DNA from: CAZSDU01 sp964429135
Lineage (GTDB): Bacteria; Bacteroidota; Bacteroidia; Bacteroidales; FEN-979
DNA: 64,000 bases
NCBI GenBank assembly: GCA_964429135.1
Contig: CAYSAU010000001.1
Coordinates: forward strand, 236,300-300,299
Direction: 5' to 3'
Each line of letters opens with the position of its first letter. Position 1 is the first letter of the stretch. Below the pieces are notes generated by a model, which saw nothing but the letters and a program-made list of their open reading frames with translations, made no database searches and was not told where the DNA came from. A program made the position numbers and the translations under genes. Shown here piece by piece: positions 51,548 to 60,400 of this stretch.

Positions 51548-53599
51548 CTATCTGACAATTTTCAGCGCTTCATCGGTTGCAGTCAGTAAGGGTTTAATGC
51601 TGATTTCATTGCCAACGGCATGTTTCATCCAGCTTTGAGGGATCAGACGGCCGGCAGAGAAGATACGTATGACTTCGTCAGCGAAATTCTTCCCTTTCAA
51701 GTGACGGTCCAATTGGAATTCGATGAGGTGCCCCAACGGATAGTTCGACAGGTACAAAGGATTATCGATCATATGGGAGTAGATAGCCAATATGGGACTG
51801 TCCTTCAATCCGAAAACAGGAGCATAATACTGATTCCAAATCTCGATGGCAAACCTGATCACGGTTTCTTTTAATTGTTCCTTGGTGGCGGAAGGATTAT
51901 CATACATCCATTGCCAAACCTTCATGTCAAGCAGCGAAACGCCCATGATTTCATAACTCATCCAGAAGTTATCAAGGGCGGAAAGGGCTTCTTTGCTGGG
52001 ATCATTATTCTTGATACCAAGCAACTCCAGGTCACGGTTCTGGAAAGTAAAAGCGAGGGCTTCGGTGAATGCGGTATTGGGAACCCCCTGCATCATGTAA
52101 TGGTCCACAAAATACAAACTGATGGTTTGTTCCACATTATGGCCCAGTTCATGTATGGCAATGTTGTAGCCTTTGTAATCCATGCCATCTTTGCCGATAC
52201 GCGTGCGGAGATGGGCTTTATCGCCTTTCATCTGTGCCCCCCAGGCATGACCGCTTCCACGGGCATTATCAACCGTGATATGAGAAGCGATCTCCTTTGC
52301 CATGTCAGGTTTGAAACCGAGTTTAATCAGCATATCGGGAATATCTGCTTCAAAAGCTTTGGTGTCAGGATATTTTTTCCTTGTCAATTGGTCAAGCAAT
52401 TCCATGTTCATGTTGCTTCTGGCCTTGAATCCGTCATACCAGATGTCGAAGGGTTGAAGGGGTCGCCCCAGACGTTTGCTGATCAGTTCACTCACCTGTC
52501 TGACTTCAGAAGAAGCGCAAAACCCGGTAAACAGTTGTTCCACCTGCTCCCTTGGAATTTCCATTCCTCCGTCAAAAGCCCGCAGGATATAAGTAGGATA
52601 AATGGGGGTGTATTTATCCATGGCTTTCATGGCTTTGAAATTGCTTAAAAGGTAGGCATAACGGGTGTCAGGTTCAGGGTTCGATACTATCTCTTTCCCG
52701 TTTTCAAAAACTTTATTGGTAAAAGGATTCCATTGTAAATCCGGGTGATTAATGATGTTCGCGGGAATATCCTGGCGGATGATGTCAAGCATGACTTCAT
52801 ATATCATCTGCTGCTTTAGTAAACCTTCTTCCCCTTGATTATAATTGGCTTTCAGTTCATCACGCAGATTCCAGTGGGAAATGAGCTTCATGTCCTTGGG
52901 AAAATGAGTTTTTCCCTGATCATCAACCAGGTTCCCTACATAAATATTGTAATTGGAAATGTAATTATCGGAAGCTGTAAGGGCTTCCGCGACTTTGACG
53001 TTAACCTCAGCCGGAACCCTTGCCGTGAAAAGATCACCGAGGCGGGCATAAGCCCATTGCAGTCTCGTCCATTCCGGCCCGGATGCTTCTTTTTCTTTCA
53101 GGGAGTACATGGGGAAATTCAGGGCTGTGACAAAGGCGATTTTATTGTCAAAAAAATCGTCATTAAAATGCGCCCCCGGTTCATAGGATGCAAAAATCTC
53201 ATCCACATCGAGCACTTCTCCCATTTGTAGATGCAGTGCCCGCTTCAGTTCCAGGCTAATCATGTTGAAATGTCCGAAAAGACGCTCGAAATTATTGGAC
53301 AAGCGGTTGAACAACAACTCCAGCTTTGCCGGATCCGCGATAAAATTCTCTTCACAGAAGGTCATAAAAACACTATCCTTACCGTCTTTTTCTGTCCAAA
53401 GTGAAGCCACATGGTTCACTCCTTTTTCGATGCGGATTTTATTGCTATCACCGTAACGGGAGATCAACTTTGAGATTACCGCATCTGAGGTTGATGGGGC
53501 AATGATCCGGATTGTTTGGGACTGCATGGTATTATCTTTTTGTTTGCATTGTACAAGCATTAGGGTAAATGGAATGAGCAAGCAAAGAAGTTTTTTCAT
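51548..53599 (-). CDS. Zinc metallopeptidase lipoprotein (gluzincin, M3-like)
   Basis: The 683-residue product has a lipoprotein signal (LLCLLIPFTLMLVQC, Cys near residue 18). A large helical body contains the HEXXH zinc motif in NIAIHELGHNVEQ, with a likely third ligand in the helix TEALAFTF about 35 residues later. This fits the gluzincin clan and the overall helical style of M3/M2-type oligopeptidases, but I cannot assign a family name with confidence. It is probably an outer- or inner-membrane-anchored peptide-degrading enzyme. It is placed between hutI and ftcD but on the opposite strand, with a back-to-back promoter toward ftcD. Confidence 0.75.
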   Translation of the reverse strand: MKKLLCLLIPFTLMLVQCKQKDNTMQSQTIRIIAPSTSDAVISKLISRYGDSNKIRIEKGVNHVASLWTEKDGKDSVFMTFCEENFIADPAKLELLFNRLSNNFERLFGHFNMISLELKRALHLQMGEVLDVDEIFASYEPGAHFNDDFFDNKIAFVTALNFPMYSLKEKEASGPEWTRLQWAYARLGDLFTARVPAEVNVKVAEALTASDNYISNYNIYVGNLVDDQGKTHFPKDMKLISHWNLRDELKANYNQGEEGLLKQQMIYEVMLDIIRQDIPANIINHPDLQWNPFTNKVFENGKEIVSNPEPDTRYAYLLSNFKAMKAMDKYTPIYPTYILRAFDGGMEIPREQVEQLFTGFCASSEVRQVSELISKRLGRPLQPFDIWYDGFKARSNMNMELLDQLTRKKYPDTKAFEADIPDMLIKLGFKPDMAKEIASHITVDNARGSGHAWGAQMKGDKAHLRTRIGKDGMDYKGYNIAIHELGHNVEQTISLYFVDHYMMQGVPNTAFTEALAFTFQNRDLELLGIKNNDPSKEALSALDNFWMSYEIMGVSLLDMKVWQWMYDNPSATKEQLKETVIRFAIEIWNQYYAPVFGLKDSPILAIYSHMIDNPLYLSNYPLGHLIEFQLDRHLKGKNFADEVIRIFSAGRLIPQSWMKHAVGNEISIKPLLTATDEALKIVR

Positions 53600-53623
53600 A
53601 CGACAGGTTTTTGATTAAAAAAG

Positions 53624-53631
53624 CAAAAATA
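53624..53631 (-). promoter_or_regulatory. Candidate -7 box (TATTTTTG) for the metallopeptidase gene
   Basis: A perfect TAnnTTTG match on the minus strand, 25 bases before the ATG at 53599. Confidence 0.45.
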
Positions 53632-53643
53632 CTCAGAAATGAC

Positions 53644-53651
53644 TATTTTTG
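53644..53651 (+). promoter_or_regulatory. Candidate -7 box (TATTTTTG) for ftcD
   Basis: A perfect TAnnTTTG match on the plus strand. The leader to the ftcD ATG would be about 160 bases, long enough to hold regulation, but no known riboswitch is recognised in it. Confidence 0.35.
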
Positions 53652-53815
53652 CAAGCATAAACCTGAAGACGAAAAGCGGTTGATTTATTTTGCTGTTTCG
53701 CTCTTTCGTTACCTTGAGATTGATTATGAAATGCCCATAAGAACAATGCTCATGCAAACCGTTAAGGTTAATTATGGGTATTCCTTGTGACCAACAAAAA
53801 ACCAAAGATTAACAC

Positions 53816-55501
53816 ATGAAACAACTGATTGAATGTGTTCCGAACTTCTCTGAAGGAATGGACATGGGGGTGATCAAGGCCATCACCGACGAAATTGAAA
53901 AAATTGAAGGAGTAAAACTCCTGGATGTTGATCCGGGTAAAGCGACGAACCGGACCGTGGTGACTTTTGTAGGGACACCGGATAGCGTGATCGAAGCTGC
54001 TTTTCAGGCCATAAAAAAAGCCGCTGATACCATCGATATGGCCCGGCATAAGGGAGAGCATCCTCGGTTTGGAGGAACGGATGTTTGTCCCCTGGTACCG
54101 GTTTCCAATATCAGTATGGAAGAAACCGTTCAATATGCCCGGAAGTTGGCCGAACGTGTCGGCACTGAACTCCTGATACCCGTTTATTGCTATGAAAATG
54201 CTGCTTTTAAGGATGAAAGGAGGAATCTTGCCAATTGCCGGGCCGGTGAGTATGAAGGCTTACCGAAAAAGTTAGAAGATCCCCATTGGAAACCTGATTT
54301 CGGTCCGGCCAAGTTCAATCCCCGTACCGGAGCCATCGCTATTGGCGCCAGGGATTTTCTGGTGGCTTATAACATCAACCTGAATACAACTTCCACGCGC
54401 AGGGCCAATGCGGTGGCTTTTGATATCCGTGAGAAAGGCAGGCCGGTAAGGGAAGGAAATCCCATAACCGGAAAAATCAAAAAGGATGATCAGGGTAATG
54501 AAATTTGGATTCCGGGAACGCTTAAAGCTTGTAAGGCAATTGGATGGTTCATTGAGGAATATGGCATTGCCCAGGTTTCCATCAACCTGACCAATATCAG
54601 TATAACACCGGTTCACGTGGCGTTTGAAGAATCATGTAAAAGCGCGGCTGCACGCGGCCTCAGGGTGAGCGGCTCTGAATTGGTTGGGCTGATTCCCTTA
54701 AAGGCTATGCTCGAGGCAGGGAAATACTTTTTAAGAAAACAACAACGTTCCGTGGGAGTTTCAGAAGATGAACTGATCAAAATAGCCATCAAATCACTTG
54801 GGTTGGATGATCTGAAACCGTTTAATCCAAACGAAAAAATTATTGAGTATCTGCTTGAAGAGCCCGGAAAGAAAAAACTCGTTGACTTGAGCTGTAAGGG
54901 TTTTGCTGATGAAACAGCGTCGGAATCACCTGCCCCGGGCGGAGGCTCGGTTTCTGCATACATAGCTTCCCTGGGAGTTTCCCTGGCCACCATGGTAGCT
55001 AACCTTTCCTCTCATAAACCTGGATGGGATGATCGCTGGGAGGAATTTTCCCAGTGGGCAGAAAAAGGTCAGAAACTAAAGGATGAATTGCTTTTCCTGG
55101 TAGATGAAGATACCCGCTCCTTTAACCGTATCATGGATGCGTTTAGTCTCCCCAAGGGGAATGAAGAAGAAAAAGCAGCGCGGTCATTTGCCATTCAGGA
55201 GGCTACCCGTTACGCCATGGAAGTACCTTTTAAAACCATGCAGAAGGCTTATGAATCCTTTGGAATCATCAAGGCTATGGTGGAAATCGGGAATCCGAAT
55301 TCAGTGACAGATGCCGGTGTCGGGGCATTATGTGCCCGCTCGGCCGTGATCGGCGCCTACCTCAATGTCAAAGTGAATGGAGCCAGCCTGAAAGACAAAG
55401 CTTTTCTGGAGGACATCCTGAAACAGGCCGGAGAAATCCTTCAAAAAACAAAAACGGCTGAAGAAGAAATTCTTGCAGCCGTTCAGGGGAAAATTTCCTG
55501 A
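53816..55501 (+). CDS. ftcD: Bifunctional glutamate formimidoyltransferase / formimidoyltetrahydrofolate cyclodeaminase
   Basis: The 561-residue fusion has an N-terminal formimidoyltransferase part (about 1-330; IECVPNFSEG, HPRFGGTDVCPLVPV, NLANCRAGEYEGL, GARDFLVAYNINL) and a C-terminal cyclodeaminase part (about 360-561; ESPAPGGGSVSAY, SSHKPGWDD, NPNSVTDAGVGAL). It moves the formimidoyl group from formimidoyl-glutamate to tetrahydrofolate and then makes methenyl-THF with release of ammonia. With hutI it closes the histidine breakdown route to glutamate. It converges with the di-heme lipoprotein gene with only 8 bases between them. Confidence 0.94.
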   Translation: MKQLIECVPNFSEGMDMGVIKAITDEIEKIEGVKLLDVDPGKATNRTVVTFVGTPDSVIEAAFQAIKKAADTIDMARHKGEHPRFGGTDVCPLVPVSNISMEETVQYARKLAERVGTELLIPVYCYENAAFKDERRNLANCRAGEYEGLPKKLEDPHWKPDFGPAKFNPRTGAIAIGARDFLVAYNINLNTTSTRRANAVAFDIREKGRPVREGNPITGKIKKDDQGNEIWIPGTLKACKAIGWFIEEYGIAQVSINLTNISITPVHVAFEESCKSAAARGLRVSGSELVGLIPLKAMLEAGKYFLRKQQRSVGVSEDELIKIAIKSLGLDDLKPFNPNEKIIEYLLEEPGKKKLVDLSCKGFADETASESPAPGGGSVSAYIASLGVSLATMVANLSSHKPGWDDRWEEFSQWAEKGQKLKDELLFLVDEDTRSFNRIMDAFSLPKGNEEEKAARSFAIQEATRYAMEVPFKTMQKAYESFGIIKAMVEIGNPNSVTDAGVGALCARSAVIGAYLNVKVNGASLKDKAFLEDILKQAGEILQKTKTAEEEILAAVQGKIS

Positions 55502-55509
55502 AAACAGTT

Positions 55510-55977
55510 CTAATATACCCAGATCTTACCGGTACTTACCCCGTGACATCCATTGCAGTTACCACTGGTGACGGGAAGGGGCATGTTTTTGAAGGCACTG
55601 CCCGTGGCATTGATGACCTGTGGATAAACAGGGGAGGAGGGCATGACAGAGGCAGTTGTAAAAAAGTTTCCCAGTCCGTCGACCTGCAGGGTGGCTTTCA
55701 GTTCCCCGGTGCCACTCACTCCTGACCAAAGGTAAATCATCCCATTGGGACTTGCCGAAATTTCACCGTTTTGATACACAGAACCGGCCAGGATCCATTG
55801 AAATTTACTGGCAGTACCACCTGAGGAATGACAGCTTAGACATGGAGTTCCGTTGTTATGACTCTTGGTCTCATGATGTTTTGATTGGATTGAAGTGTCG
55901 TCGCTGGTTTTCTTACATCCACAAAGGACACAGAAGCTCAACAGCATTAATCCAATAATTAAGAATAAATTTCTCAT
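55510..55977 (-). CDS. Di-heme c-type lipoprotein
   Basis: The 155-residue product has a lipoprotein-type signal ending LLSFCVLCGC and two heme-binding CXXCH motifs, CLSCHSSGG near residue 46 and CNGCHG near residue 143. They are separated by a beta-rich stretch of about 95 residues with no heme motif. It may carry electrons in the periplasm or at the outer membrane, or act as a heme-bearing sensor. The family is not recognised. It is downstream of, and in line with, the Gln-rich protein gene (gap 9 bases). Confidence 0.75.
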   Translation of the reverse strand: MRNLFLIIGLMLLSFCVLCGCKKTSDDTSIQSKHHETKSHNNGTPCLSCHSSGGTASKFQWILAGSVYQNGEISASPNGMIYLWSGVSGTGELKATLQVDGLGNFFTTASVMPSSPVYPQVINATGSAFKNMPLPVTSGNCNGCHGVSTGKIWVY

Positions 55978-55986
55978 ATTCTTATT

Positions 55987-56676
55987 TTATTTTTTGGGAA
56001 TCGTTTTTATCTCCTGATTGGTCTGCATTTGCTGTTGAGGCTTTGCCAGTTGATTTGTTTCGGTTTTCTTGATGGATTGTCCGGATTGCTTGGTCTGCAT
56101 CTGTTGCTGGGGTTGAGTCAGTTGTTTTGTTTCAGTTTTCTTGATAGATTGACCGGATTGTTGGTTTTGATTGCTTTCCTTTGGTTTCGACAATGATTTT
56201 GATTCCCCTTGTCTGATGGTCTGTGATTTCTGCTGTATTACCGGCTGTTTTTGAGGTTGACCGGATGATCCGGTTTGATTCATTTCTTTGGATGGATTCA
56301 GTTCTTTTTTGACAGTATTCGGGTTACCGACAGGAGGAGTCATATTCTGTTGCTCCTTTCCGGTTTCCTGTTGTTGTTTCTGCAAATCTTGTTTTACACG
56401 TGCCCCTTCCCTGCGGTCGCCTTTTTTTACAAATTTTCCATCCTGGTCAAAAATTAAAATTCGTTTGTCATTGTTGACAAGAACGCCAACGGCATAGGAA
56501 ACCTCGCCCTGGTCAACCACCTTATAGGCTTTGTAAATTTTTGAATCCGGCATAAAATCTTTCAGGTAATCCTGGGTTAACTGTGGGAGTTGGGAAGCCT
56601 GAATTTCCGTATTCTTCTGTGCAGCGATCTGGAGGAAAATAAATATTCCAAGGGTCAGAAAGAATAATTTTTTCAT
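55987..56676 (-). CDS. Secreted PepSY-like protein with Gln-rich repeat tail
   Basis: The 229-residue protein has a signal peptide (MKKLFFLTLGIFIFLQIAA), then a PepSY-like domain (about 25-95; LPQLTQDYLKDFMPDS, KRILIFDQDGKFVKKGD). The rest is low complexity, rich in Gln, Lys, Ser and Pro. It ends with two near-identical 24-residue units (QSGQSIKKTETKQLTQPQQQ and its copy). The tail is probably disordered and could bind cell wall or nucleic acid; I cannot assign a function. Length polymorphism in the repeat is likely. A -7 box lies 33-40 bases before the start. Confidence 0.65.
   Translation of the reverse strand: MKKLFFLTLGIFIFLQIAAQKNTEIQASQLPQLTQDYLKDFMPDSKIYKAYKVVDQGEVSYAVGVLVNNDKRILIFDQDGKFVKKGDRREGARVKQDLQKQQQETGKEQQNMTPPVGNPNTVKKELNPSKEMNQTGSSGQPQKQPVIQQKSQTIRQGESKSLSKPKESNQNQQSGQSIKKTETKQLTQPQQQMQTKQSGQSIKKTETNQLAKPQQQMQTNQEIKTIPKK
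56020..56163 (-). repeat. Two 72-bp tandem repeats in the Gln-rich gene
   Basis: Copies at 56020-56091 and 56092-56163 begin GGTCTGCAT on the plus strand and are highly similar, encoding a 24-residue unit. Confidence 0.8.
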
Positions 56677-56708
56677 GGTTTTTAGATTTTAAGTGTACTG
56701 ATAAACAG

Positions 56709-56716
56709 CAAATATA
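56709..56716 (-). promoter_or_regulatory. Candidate -7 box (TATATTTG) for the Gln-rich gene
   Basis: A perfect TAnnTTTG match on the minus strand. A second perfect match (TATGTTTG) lies at 56721-56728; either could serve the gene starting at 56676. Confidence 0.4.
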
Positions 56717-56747
56717 ATACCAAACATAAAATAAAAAAGGGCATTTA

Positions 56748-56870
56748 TTAAAAGTTACTCTCCAGAAGGGTGATGATCATCCTTGTAGCAAGCAAGCACT
56801 TCTTTTTACGGTTGCAGGCCACGGGATTTTTCTTCTGTGCAGGCTGGTTATGGTTCAATGAAATTTTCAC
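56748..56870 (-). CDS. Possible 40-residue basic small protein coupled to the acetyltransferase gene
   Basis: A GTG start at 56870 overlaps the TGA stop of the acetyltransferase gene (GTGA). The frame runs 40 codons to a TAA: MKISLNHNQPAQKKNPVACN and then RKKKCLLATRMIITLLESNF. It is strongly basic with two cysteines and ends in a short hydrophobic stretch. I know no family for it. The overlap style is typical of coupled genes in the window, but a chance ORF cannot be excluded. The remaining 71 bases up to 56677 carry the promoter of the next gene. Confidence 0.35.
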   Translation of the reverse strand: MKISLNHNQPAQKKNPVACNRKKKCLLATRMIITLLESNF

Positions 56871-57397
56871 TTTAATAGAGCATAAATATATTCATCCATG
56901 ATCTGTTCGTTTTTTATCACTGCATGGCTATGGATGGCTTCCAATTTGAAACCGGCTTTTTCAAGCACCCTTCCGGAAGCTTTGTTTTTTTCGAAAATAC
57001 CTGCGTATACCCGGATCACATCCAAATGCTCGAAGGCCCATCCGACCAGGGCTGTGACCGCTTCAGTCATGATTCCCCGGTTCCAGTATGCTTCGCTTAA
57101 CCAGTATCCGATCTCGGCACTTAGCCTGTAAACATCATTCCCCGGAATGATCCCGAGGCCGCCGACAGCCTTTTCATCAATTTCAATGGCGAAAAGAAAG
57201 TTCTTTTCATCCTTCATTGCGTTTTGCAGCCATTGGCTGGCATGTTCCGTGGTGTAAGGATAAGGAAATCCGTCTCTAAGGTTACAGGCAACTTTTGGGT
57301 TGTTGGCATGAAATACCAAAGATTCGGCATCCTCAGATCGCCAGGGACGTAACACACATCTTGAAAGTCTAAATTCCACCGTTTTATTATTCGCCAC
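56867..57397 (-). CDS. GNAT-family acetyltransferase (RimJ/RimL-like)
   Basis: The 176-residue protein has the GNAT acyl-CoA binding region (AEIGYWLSEAYWNRGIMTEA), CVLRPWRSEDA near the start and RVYAGIFEKNKASGRVLEKAGF in the last third, as in RimJ/RimL-type N-acetyltransferases and their small-molecule relatives. The substrate is unknown. Translation starts at GTG (57397), 9 bases after the stop of the FISUMP gene; the frame has no earlier start before the shared stop. Likely last large gene of the surface-protein operon. Confidence 0.85.
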   Translation of the reverse strand: MANNKTVEFRLSRCVLRPWRSEDAESLVFHANNPKVACNLRDGFPYPYTTEHASQWLQNAMKDEKNFLFAIEIDEKAVGGLGIIPGNDVYRLSAEIGYWLSEAYWNRGIMTEAVTALVGWAFEHLDVIRVYAGIFEKNKASGRVLEKAGFKLEAIHSHAVIKNEQIMDEYIYALLK

Positions 57398-57406
57398 TCT
57401 ATTGTT

Positions 57407-60400
57407 TTAATCTTTCACGCACCTCACCGGGAAAGCGCTGCTTTTAGAGCTTTCATACCATGCAACGGAAGGATTGGTGGAATTGATCCCCCTGGCTACC
57501 GGCTTGTCCCCATTGAATGAGGAAGTCCAGAACATGGAAGCGTTCGGGTTATCGGCGGCTGTAAATGCCCAGGCATTACCGTAATAAAACATTCCGTTAA
57601 GCAAGCCTTTAAATCCGGTTGCTATGACAAGGTCCTTCAGCGCACCACCGGCAATGCTGTTCCCCTGGTTGGCATCGATCAGGTCCTGCCATTCAATGGC
57701 CGTGGGCACGTGCCAGCCCGGGGGACAAACGCCTTTGGACCATCCCGGTGTACTCCCGTATTGCATTAGTTCATCCCACTGGAAAAACGAACCATAGGAG
57801 GAACAAGTATTATCGTTGGGAGGGCAGTACCGCTCTACCATGCAGTTGTCGGTCTGCTGGAGGCTGTTGGCTATGGTACCCCCCCAGTTCAGGTTTTTCA
57901 TCATCCAACATGTAGTTCTGCCGTTGGCAGTCACCTGGAAAGTGGGATATTTATTCGTGGCCGGATCCTCATTGCGTGGATCAGTAAAAACGTTGCTAAA
58001 ACAATTATAACCTGCATTGGATGTCTTGACCGTCAGGGTTTTTGAATCGGTGGAAATACAGGTGTTAGCATCCGTATACCTATAGGAAACCGTATGCGTA
58101 GTGACACTGAGTGTGGATGGGTTCAACAGTGCGCCGATGACTTCAGTCCCATCAATATAGTATTTTCCGCCTCCTCCCAGTGGCGTTCCGCCTTTGAGCA
58201 GGAATGGTTTGGCATTGGTCGTGGTGACCAGATCAAAACAGGCTGAAAGGGCAACAACAGGTTTTGCATTGATTTGAATATCTTTTGTTCTGGAATCCAT
58301 ACAGCCTTTATTTGTAACCGCCTGCAGCTTGATTTGAGCTGAACCTGTACCTGTCCAGCTTACATCGGCCATATTGGGAAATCCTGTAACAGGACTCACT
58401 ATTCCTTTGTTATCATAGGGAAGCGGAAGTGACCATGTATAAGTGGTCAAGGGGTTGGCAGTGACCTGATATCGCGATGGGCTGGGGTAGTCCTGACAAA
58501 CGGCTTCAGGAACAACAGGACCGCTAAAATCGACCAGGGGTAAAGGATTGACCAATATCGGTTTTGAAGCGAGGTTGTTACAACCATTGCCATTAGTATA
58601 AGAATAGGTAATCAGATGGCTTCCTGTCCCAGCGATAGCCGGGTTAAAAATTCCCCCGCTGACACCGTTACCTGAATACGTACCGCCTGTTGGTATCCCT
58701 CCCGATAAGGTGACCGGAGCTGAATTGACACAGACTTCAGAGAAATCTGCCAGGGTGATTGTGGGTAATGGGTTCACAAGAATACTGCCGGAGGCAGAGT
58801 TGACGCATCCGTTGGCATCGGTATAGGTGTAAGTGATTACATGGAACCCAGCCCCGGCAAGTCCGGGATTGAACAAGCCTGAAATCACACCCGGTCCTGA
58901 ATAGCTTCCGCCGGGAGGTAAAGCCCCCGACAGAACAATGGGTGGATGATCCACACATACTGCAGGCAGGTTTCCGAAAGTGATCACCGGAAGTTCATAA
59001 ACCTGTATGGGTTTGGTAGTAAAATTTGTGCAATTGTTTCCATCCGTAACAGTATAAGTGATGGGATGGCTCCCTGCCCCAGCCAGGGCAGGGTTGAAGT
59101 TCCCAAAACTGACTCCCGTCCCTGAAAAGACCCCTCCGGCCGGAAGTCCCCCGGAAAGCACGATGGAAGAGGCATTGATACGAATGCCGCTGAAATCCGC
59201 CAGGGTGACAACCGGTATGCCATGTACTAAAATGGTATTGTTCGCTGTGTTCGAACAGCCGTTCCCATCAGTATAGGTATAGGTAATGGTATGCGTTCCC
59301 TCACCTGCAATCGAAGGACTGAACAGCCCGCTGACCACACCCGGACCGGAATAACTACCACCAAACGGAGTCCCTCCGCTTAACATCACCGGGGGAGCAT
59401 TAACACACAGAGGCTGAAACACAGGGAGGTTGACGTTAGGCAGAGTATGCACGGTGATATTCTGGTTGATGGAATTCACACATCCATTGGCATCGCTGTA
59501 CGTATAGGTGAGGGTATGGACACCCGCGCCGGCTGTAGCGGGAATAAACATTCCCCCGGTAACACCAGGACCGGAATAGGTACCTCCCGCCGGACTCGCT
59601 GTATTCAGCGTAAAGCCGGCAGAATTGATACAGACTGCGGAAAGAGGTGGAAAAGTCAAAAAGGGAGGCGGATTCCCCACCACCAGGATGTCATCATTAG
59701 CCGTTGTCGAACATCCATCCGTAACATTTACGGAATAAGTGTTATTACCCAGAACGGGAGTAACTGTGTGGGGGTTCTCTGTAGACCCGTCATTCCACGC
59801 ATATTCATAAACCGGTTGTCCCCCTGCAACCGAAGCATTCAAACTGACTGACTCGCCAAGGCAGAAGGCAGGTAAGGGATCAATCTGGACACCGAGACTT
59901 AGATTGTTTTTGATGATCAGGGTATTGGTATTGCTGGAACTTCCGGAACAGGTATAGTTGGTTACCGTAAAGCTCACCGTTTCATCTCCTTCAGCATCAT
60001 TGGCATCCTGGTAAGCATATAACATAAGATTTGCCTCTGTTTCCCCGGCCGGGATCGTGATGCTGGTGGGCACTGGCGTGCCGCTGGGCAAAGGGGTAAT
60101 GCCGTAGTCAGGATCAGATACGGAAGGTCCGTCAGGGGTAGCGCTTCCCCCCAAAGTGTAATCGGCAACAAAGTCGGTGGTTTTTGGATTGGCGATCGCG
60201 AAGTTGACCGCGGCATTGCTGCAACCCTCGATCATGTTCTCACCCAAAGTGGGAATTGTGTATGTGTTATTGAAAGTGATATTGTTGCTTGAAAAACTGT
60301 TTTCCTCCAGGAAAACTCCGGAATCAAATATTTCATCACCTGCATCGCCCAGGGCAATTTTCATATGGTAGATAGCACAGGGAGTGACCGTTTTGGTAGC

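Larger units (their letters stand above)
53623..53652. repeat. Inverted repeat formed by two back-to-back -7 boxes
   Basis: GCAAAAATA (53623-53631) and TATTTTTGC (53644-53652) are exact reverse complements with a 12-base spacer. The two halves are also the candidate -7 boxes for the metallopeptidase and ftcD. Confidence 0.5.

Noticed and set aside
51875..52648. 257-residue antisense ORF inside the metallopeptidase gene
   Set aside because: A long open frame opposite a well-supported HEXXH peptidase, with no motif of its own.
53611..53790. 59-codon plus-strand ORF before ftcD (from TTG, ending in YGYSL)
   Set aside because: It has no ATG in a suitable place, begins upstream of the predicted -7 box so it would not be on the mRNA, and has no recognised family. 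The text looks protein-like, so it could be revisited with homologues.
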